9,228 bases of DNA. It comes from Gammaproteobacteria bacterium RIFCSPHIGHO2_12_FULL_37_14. GTDB lineage: Bacteria; Pseudomonadota; Gammaproteobacteria; DSM-16500. Both the position numbers and the translations under genes were made by a program. The first letter of the stretch is position 1; every line of letters begins with the position of its first letter. This document shows, one piece after another, positions 5,640 through 9,228 of this stretch. Location of the stretch: assembly GCA_001801485.1 (NCBI GenBank), contig MGXV01000062.1:4597-13824 (forward strand), read 5' to 3'. The notes beneath the pieces were generated by a model, which saw only the letters and a list, made by a program, of their open reading frames with translations, ran no database searches and had not been told where the DNA came from.

Positions 5640-6884
5640 ATGAATATGATTATTCAAAACAAACCCAAAACACCACCCATTTGGTTGCTGATACCCCTCA
5701 TTGGTTTTCCACAATTAAGTGAGAATATCTACTCACCCGCGTTGCCCGCCATTAGTGATTTTTTACATACCCACAATGCCTATGTGCAATGGACACTGAG
5801 TATTTACTTTATTGGTTTTGCGCTCGGCGTATTTCTATGGGGCAGATTATCCGATCATATCGGCAGGAAACCTTCCATGATCGCAGGATTGATTATTTAT
5901 ACGATCGCAAGCTTATTGTGTGTTTATGCGCATGACATCACTTGGCTTTTAAGCACTCGTTTTATTCAAGGATTGGGTGCGAGTTGCGGTTCAGTGTTAA
6001 TTCAAGCTATCGCCAGAGAATCGATGGAGGAAAAAGAGCGTCATCAATTTTATGCGACCAGTGGTTTTGTCATGGCGTTTTCAATTACCGTAGGTCCTTT
6101 TATCGGCGGGTATTTAACGCAGTGGTTTCATTGGCAAAGTAATTTTGTTTTATTATTTTGTATTGGAATAAGTCTGATTACGCTCGCCTGCATAAAATTG
6201 CCTGAAACCAACATTAAAACACACGAAAAATTGCCAAGCATTGTTGGCACATTGAAAAATATGATGTTAGATAAGCATCTCATCGGATGCGCACTATTAA
6301 TCGCGATCGCCAATGGCATATTGTTTAGCTATTACGCCGAAGGTCCATTTATTTTTATTAAACTGCTTGGATTATTACCCAGTGAATTTGGAAAACTCGG
6401 TTTATTTATAGCGCTTGCTTCACTGTGCGGAAGTCTATCAGCAAGAAAATTAATGCATCACTGGAGTCGCGAAAAAATGTTGATGATTGGTTGCATCACG
6501 ATGGTCGTGTGCAGCCTATTTTTATTTATTGCTACAGTCACTCATTTTATTAACGCTACACATATTGTGCTATCTACAACACTCATTATTGCGTCAATGA
6601 TGGGAATCGTACTGGCTTCATTTGGTTTTGTTGTTCCATTAACTTTAAGTTCTGCATTAGTGAAATATCAATCAGCAATTGGGACAGCAGGTGCATTATT
6701 TGGTTTATTGTATTACCTGATGATTTCCGCTGTTACTTGGGGAATGGGTTACTTAACGAATAAAACGTTTCTACCAATGCCACTGTATTTTTTAGTTTTA
6801 AGTGTCATCGCGTTAATAACTGCGTATTTCTTTATTATTAAAAAAAACTCACACAAAAGAATTCATCATATCAGCAACGAATAA
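5640..6884 (+). CDS. MFS multidrug efflux transporter, Bcr/CflA (DHA1) type
   Basis: A 414-residue inner-membrane protein with about twelve hydrophobic segments, the normal size for drug:proton antiporters of this group. Landmarks are ENIYSPALPAI in the first segment (28-38, counterpart of the DMYLPALP signature of Bcr/CflA), motif A GRLSDHIGRKPSM between segments 2 and 3 (68-80), motif B RFIQGLGASCGSVLIQ (107-122) and the motif C-like SGFVMAFSITVGPFIGG (141-157) of antiporters. The C-terminus is basic (KKNSHKRIHH) and cytoplasmic. ATG 5640 is used here, but ATG 5646 is equally possible, and neither has a good ribosome site. It is divergent from tetR, with candidate operators in between, which predicts substrate-induced expression. 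The substrate is unknown. Its last 36 bases overlap the 3' end of the convergent kinase gene. Confidence 0.92.
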   Translation: MNMIIQNKPKTPPIWLLIPLIGFPQLSENIYSPALPAISDFLHTHNAYVQWTLSIYFIGFALGVFLWGRLSDHIGRKPSMIAGLIIYTIASLLCVYAHDITWLLSTRFIQGLGASCGSVLIQAIARESMEEKERHQFYATSGFVMAFSITVGPFIGGYLTQWFHWQSNFVLLFCIGISLITLACIKLPETNIKTHEKLPSIVGTLKNMMLDKHLIGCALLIAIANGILFSYYAEGPFIFIKLLGLLPSEFGKLGLFIALASLCGSLSARKLMHHWSREKMLMIGCITMVVCSLFLFIATVTHFINATHIVLSTTLIIASMMGIVLASFGFVVPLTLSSALVKYQSAIGTAGALFGLLYYLMISAVTWGMGYLTNKTFLPMPLYFLVLSVIALITAYFFIIKKNSHKRIHHISNE

Positions 6885-7766
6885 AAATCGATTGGTTAAC
6901 TCAGTTACCGAGCCGCTATCCTCTACTGTCCACCACGCCGCCAAAACTGCTTTTGAAAACAGCCATTCATAAATTCGTTTTTTATCGAACCCGGACAGTT
7001 CGATAAAACAATCTAAGCGGTACAATAATTCTTTTTTAGTAATTGGATTTGTCACGCGTGGTAGTGGAATTTCAAATTCTGGTTCACCTATCACGCCTTT
7101 AGCGTCGATACTTGTGGATTCATTATTTGCAGCTAGCAATAAATTTGCGTAATGTAAATCTCCATGCAATAAAACAGTATTTGTTTGTGACGCTAGTAAT
7201 TCGCGACTTAAAAATTCTGCTTTTTCAATGACTGCTTTTGAAAATGGTCCTGGTGTTCCATTAAATTTTTCAAATAAGCGTTGGTCAAATCCTTCAAACC
7301 AATCGTTCAGTGTTGGAAACACAGTATTTTCATCAATTGGCTTATGCAGTTTTTTACAAACATCAACTGCATATTTTGTAGCGACTTCAACTGATGTTAC
7401 AGATTCTAATAATGTCCCAGGAATAATTTTTTCAATCAACATTGCGCCTAAATCAACATCTGACTCTAATAATTGAGCAGCGCCAAAGCCATTGTAATGT
7501 TTCAATGCATGAACTTCGGTTACAAATTCTTTATTTGGCACGCTGCATTTAAAGACAACTGGCGTGTTATCATTTTTTATTGCACTTAAAACAACGTTAA
7601 ATTGCGCATCAGAAAAACATTCTCCTGCTTTAAATTTCCATTTATTTTCATAGTCCGAAATAAATTTTGGTAAATTTTGCAGCCACTGTTTTCCGGCATC
7701 GCCATATAACGAAATCAGATTTTCGCGGAGAATATTTGGAATGTGAATGACTGGTGATTTATTCAT
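6849..7766 (-). CDS. Aminoglycoside/hydroxyurea phosphotransferase-like kinase (APH(6)/HUR family)
   Basis: A 305-residue protein with the kinase fold of small-molecule phosphotransferases. The N-lobe has VVFKCSVPNKEFVTEVHAL (71-89), with the ATP-site Lys73 and partner Glu84. The catalytic loop is LLHGDLHYANLL (199-210), with Asp203 and Asn208; the metal-binding segment is IDAKGVIGEPEFE (220-232), which closely follows the IDPKG..GEP pattern of streptomycin 6-kinases and hydroxyurea kinases. The family phosphorylates streptomycin or hydroxyurea, but chromosomal members often have unknown substrates, so resistance is only inferred. It starts 40 bp after the stop of the ybcL-like gene on the same strand without a strong terminator between, so co-transcription is possible. 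The 3' end overlaps the convergent efflux gene by 36 bp. The ribosome site is weak. Confidence 0.88.
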   Translation of the reverse strand: MNKSPVIHIPNILRENLISLYGDAGKQWLQNLPKFISDYENKWKFKAGECFSDAQFNVVLSAIKNDNTPVVFKCSVPNKEFVTEVHALKHYNGFGAAQLLESDVDLGAMLIEKIIPGTLLESVTSVEVATKYAVDVCKKLHKPIDENTVFPTLNDWFEGFDQRLFEKFNGTPGPFSKAVIEKAEFLSRELLASQTNTVLLHGDLHYANLLLAANNESTSIDAKGVIGEPEFEIPLPRVTNPITKKELLYRLDCFIELSGFDKKRIYEWLFSKAVLAAWWTVEDSGSVTELTNRFLFVADMMNSFV

Positions 7767-7806
7767 TTTTATTAATTGCTTCTATTGAGAAAAAATTCAT
7801 GATTCT

Positions 7807-8361
7807 CTATTTTTTAATTCGTTCATATTTCCCCAATAAACTCGCCTCAGTAATAATATGATTTTTCATTGCATCTATGATTTCAGTTTTATTGGCACCA
7901 TCATTAAGCGTCAAAACATTATCGAGCGCATAGAGTTTAAAGAAATAGCGATGCACACCAGATGGCGGACACGGTCCACCGTATCCTGTTTTATCCCAGC
8001 TATTTTTTCCTTGTTGCGTGCCTTCTGGAAGTAGAGAAATATTTTCTAGTAATGTCCGGACATTACTTGGAATATTAAATAATATCCAATGATCCCATGT
8101 GCCATGCGGTGCATCAGGGTCATCAACAATCAACGCAAATGATTTCGTATTATCTGGAATACCATCCCACGATAACGATGGTGAAATATCAGAACCATCG
8201 CACGTATATTTTGATGGTATTACTTTTTCATTTTCAAAAGCATCGCTGGTAATTTTCATTTGCCCTCCTGACAATTTTTCAGAAAAAATTTGGGTTGAAA
8301 AAACGAGAAGTAAAATAATGCATGCCAATGGATAATAATATTTTCCACGATTTTGCTTCAT
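7807..8361 (-). CDS. YbhB/YbcL family PEBP (Raf-kinase-inhibitor-like) protein, possible signal peptide
   Basis: A 184-residue member of the phosphatidylethanolamine-binding-protein fold. Landmarks are CDGSDISPSLSW (54-65), VDDPDAPHGTWDHWILFNIP (79-98) and the GYGGPCPPSGVHRYFFKLYALD stretch (126-147), all typical of bacterial YbhB/YbcL proteins. Molecular function is not established for most bacterial members. Residues 1-27 look like a signal peptide or membrane anchor (KYYYPLACIILLLVFSTQIFS) without a lipobox, predicting a periplasmic or inner-membrane location. However, Met35 (ATG at 8259-8257) has a perfect AGGAGG four bases upstream, while the first ATG has no recognisable ribosome site. 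The domain itself begins at Met35 (MKITSDAFENE), so a cytoplasmic 150-residue form is a real alternative. Upstream lies the terminator of the VOC gene; downstream, 40 bp away, the kinase gene. Confidence 0.9.
   Translation of the reverse strand: MKQNRGKYYYPLACIILLLVFSTQIFSEKLSGGQMKITSDAFENEKVIPSKYTCDGSDISPSLSWDGIPDNTKSFALIVDDPDAPHGTWDHWILFNIPSNVRTLLENISLLPEGTQQGKNSWDKTGYGGPCPPSGVHRYFFKLYALDNVLTLNDGANKTEIIDAMKNHIITEASLLGKYERIKK
8264..8269 (-). promoter_or_regulatory. Strong internal Shine-Dalgarno inside the ybcL-like frame
   Basis: AGGAGG on the minus strand, four bases before an in-frame ATG (8259-8257, codon 35 of the long frame). It sits exactly at the junction between the hydrophobic leader and the PEBP domain and is better than the site at the annotated start, so it decides whether the protein is exported. 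Confidence 0.6.
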
Positions 8362-8379
8362 GATTTTACTTTAAATTTG

Positions 8380-8406
8380 TAAAAAATTGGCGCTTAAAAA
8401 AGCGCC
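8380..8406 (-). terminator. Rho-independent terminator of the HU-VOC transcript
   Basis: On the minus strand GGCGCTT, a four-base T loop and AAGCGCC form a seven-pair GC-rich stem (8406-8389), followed by AA and a run of six T (8386-8381). It lies 21 bp after the VOC stop and upstream of the ybcL-like gene, so it separates the two transcription units. Confidence 0.85.
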
Positions 8407-8426
8407 CTATCACAATATTTAATGCG

Positions 8427-9011
8427 TTATTTTTCATCACCAAATAATTTTGCTACCCGTTTTCTCACCGTCGCTGGTGTCACGTCCTCAATGTGTGTTC
8501 CAATACTCCAGTGATAACCAAACGGATCTTCAAACGTTGCAGTGCGATCGCCATAAAACATATCTTCAGCAGAACGCAGCACGATTGCGCCTGCAGATAC
8601 GGCAGTTTTGAGTGTTGCATCGACATTTTTAACATACAGATAAATACTCATCGGTGAACCGCCGATAGTTGCGATGCTTTTTGTGCCTTTGACAGGACAG
8701 GGATCGCTCAACATAATATGCGACACTCCTATTTTTAGCTCGCAGTATGCAACCGCATTTTTTGACATATCAAAACGCACGATTTCTTTAGCACCAAATA
8801 CTTTTTTATAGAATGCAATGGCTTTTACGGCATTATCAATCACTAAATGCGGAATGACGTTGTGGTAACCTTTAGGAAGTGGCAATACTTTTTTTGCTTT
8901 TTTAACAGGTTTTTTTACTACTTTTTTTGTTTTCTTAACAGATGATTTTAATGCTGCACCTTTTTTAACTGCTTTAATAACTTTGGTTTTTGTTTTTTTT
9001 GGACGCGCCAT
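8427..9011 (-). CDS. VOC/PhnB-like (glyoxalase fold) protein with lysine-rich histone-H1-like N-terminal tail
   Basis: About 194 residues. The first 47 hold 19 lysines in AKK/VKK/PVKK patterns, like histone H1-type or other nucleic-acid-binding tails. From about residue 49 comes a PhnB-type VOC domain: YHNVIPHLVIDNAVKAIAFY, KKVFGAKEIVRFDM, YLYVKNVDATLKTAVSAGA, and MFYGDRTATFEDPFGYHWSIGTHIEDV near the end. Metal- or ligand-binding and enzyme activity cannot be deduced; many PhnB-like proteins have no known reaction. AAGGA (9024-9020) is two bases before ATG 9017 but eight before ATG 9011, so the second start (MARPKKTK) is chosen; the longer form adds only Met-Lys. No start codon with a ribosome site exists at the domain border, so the tail is probably real. 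The gene follows the HU-like gene by about 20 bp, suggesting one operon, and ends at a clear terminator. Confidence 0.87.
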   Translation of the reverse strand: MARPKKTKTKVIKAVKKGAALKSSVKKTKKVVKKPVKKAKKVLPLPKGYHNVIPHLVIDNAVKAIAFYKKVFGAKEIVRFDMSKNAVAYCELKIGVSHIMLSDPCPVKGTKSIATIGGSPMSIYLYVKNVDATLKTAVSAGAIVLRSAEDMFYGDRTATFEDPFGYHWSIGTHIEDVTPATVRKRVAKLFGDEK

Positions 9012-9035
9012 TTTCATGTTCCTTATTTTATAATG

Positions 9036-9228
9036 TTAAGCGTTCACAGTTTCTTTAAGCTGTGTTGCTGGTTTAAAGCTTACAACCGTAGCTCTGGGGA
9101 TAATCATTTCCATACCCGTTGAAGGATTGCGACCTTTGCGTGCTTCGCGAACCTTAGTAGAGAACCCACCAAATCCTTGCACCATCACTTTGTCATTTTT
9201 CATAGCCTCAGCAATCACTTCAAATGTG
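9036..9228 (-). CDS. HU-family histone-like DNA-binding protein, 5' end cut by window edge
   Basis: Sixty-three residues are visible and the frame is open to the window edge (TFEVIAEAMKNDKVMVQGFG at its start), so about 30 N-terminal residues are missing and the GTG at 9218 is not a start. HU/IHF proteins are small dimeric nucleoid proteins that bend DNA. The signature is complete: FGGFSTKVREARKGRNPSTG, with the conserved RNP at the tip of the DNA-binding arm, followed by IPRATVVSFKPATQLKETVN, matching the usual C-terminus. The KNDKV.VQGFG strand and ARKGRNP arm fit HU slightly better than IHF alpha or beta. The stop at 9036 is followed by the VOC gene within about 20 bp. Confidence 0.9.
   Translation of the reverse strand, partial: TFEVIAEAMKNDKVMVQGFGGFSTKVREARKGRNPSTGMEMIIPRATVVSFKPATQLKETVNA

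Noticed and set aside
7787..7807. Terminator between the PEBP and kinase genes (GAGAA / TTCTC dyad)
   Set aside because: Only a five-base AT-rich stem with an 11-base loop and no following T-run; too weak to call.
5942..8335. Open frames opposite or within the efflux, kinase and PEBP genes (5942-6142, 6128-6319, 7228-7476, 8099-8335)
   Set aside because: All lie fully or almost fully inside well-supported genes in other frames and show no family features.
9216..9218. GTG as start of the HU-like gene
   Set aside because: The frame continues upstream to the window edge with HU-like residues; a start here would lack the N-terminal helices needed for HU dimers.

Overview
The window looks like a low-GC bacterial chromosome segment, most probably a gammaproteobacterium. 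This rests on the mix of protein families (Bcr/CflA-type efflux pump, YbcL/YbhB-type PEBP protein, HU, S66 LD-carboxypeptidase, tetR-def pair) and on AT-rich, AAA/TTT-heavy codon use. A Legionellales-like host would fit, but nothing in the window proves a genus. No rRNA, tRNA or CRISPR array was seen.

Left part (1-4463): a partial LD-carboxypeptidase gene runs off the left edge. Immediately upstream of its start lies a complete 'recombinase in trio' (RIT) type element, about 565-4440. It holds three intact tyrosine recombinase genes of different size, all on the minus strand, joined by two 4-nt ATGA overlaps and each preceded by a strong Shine-Dalgarno. The cassette is enclosed by perfect 31-bp inverted repeats. 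A 22-bp perfect palindrome sharing a motif with these repeats lies just outside the right end and contains the stop codon of def. The element appears to have inserted between def and the LD-carboxypeptidase gene.

Middle part (4455-6884): a tetR-def operon (stop codon directly abutting a GTG start) is divergent from an MFS drug-efflux gene. The 84-bp gap holds two near-identical 16-bp operator-like sites, 31 bp apart, each covering the -35 box of one of two overlapping divergent promoters. The TetR protein probably represses both the pump and the tetR-def operon.

Right part (6849-9228), all minus strand: an aminoglycoside/hydroxyurea-type phosphotransferase whose 3' end overlaps the efflux gene tail to tail; a YbcL-like PEBP protein with two competing starts; a clear rho-independent terminator; a VOC (PhnB-like) protein with a lysine-rich, histone-H1-like N-terminal tail; and the C-terminal two thirds of an HU-family DNA-binding protein, cut by the window edge.

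The most interesting object is the RIT element: its ends, its unusual long first recombinase with a duplicated N-terminal module, and its insertion against def. RIT elements are a described class, so the novelty lies in these details, not in the class itself.
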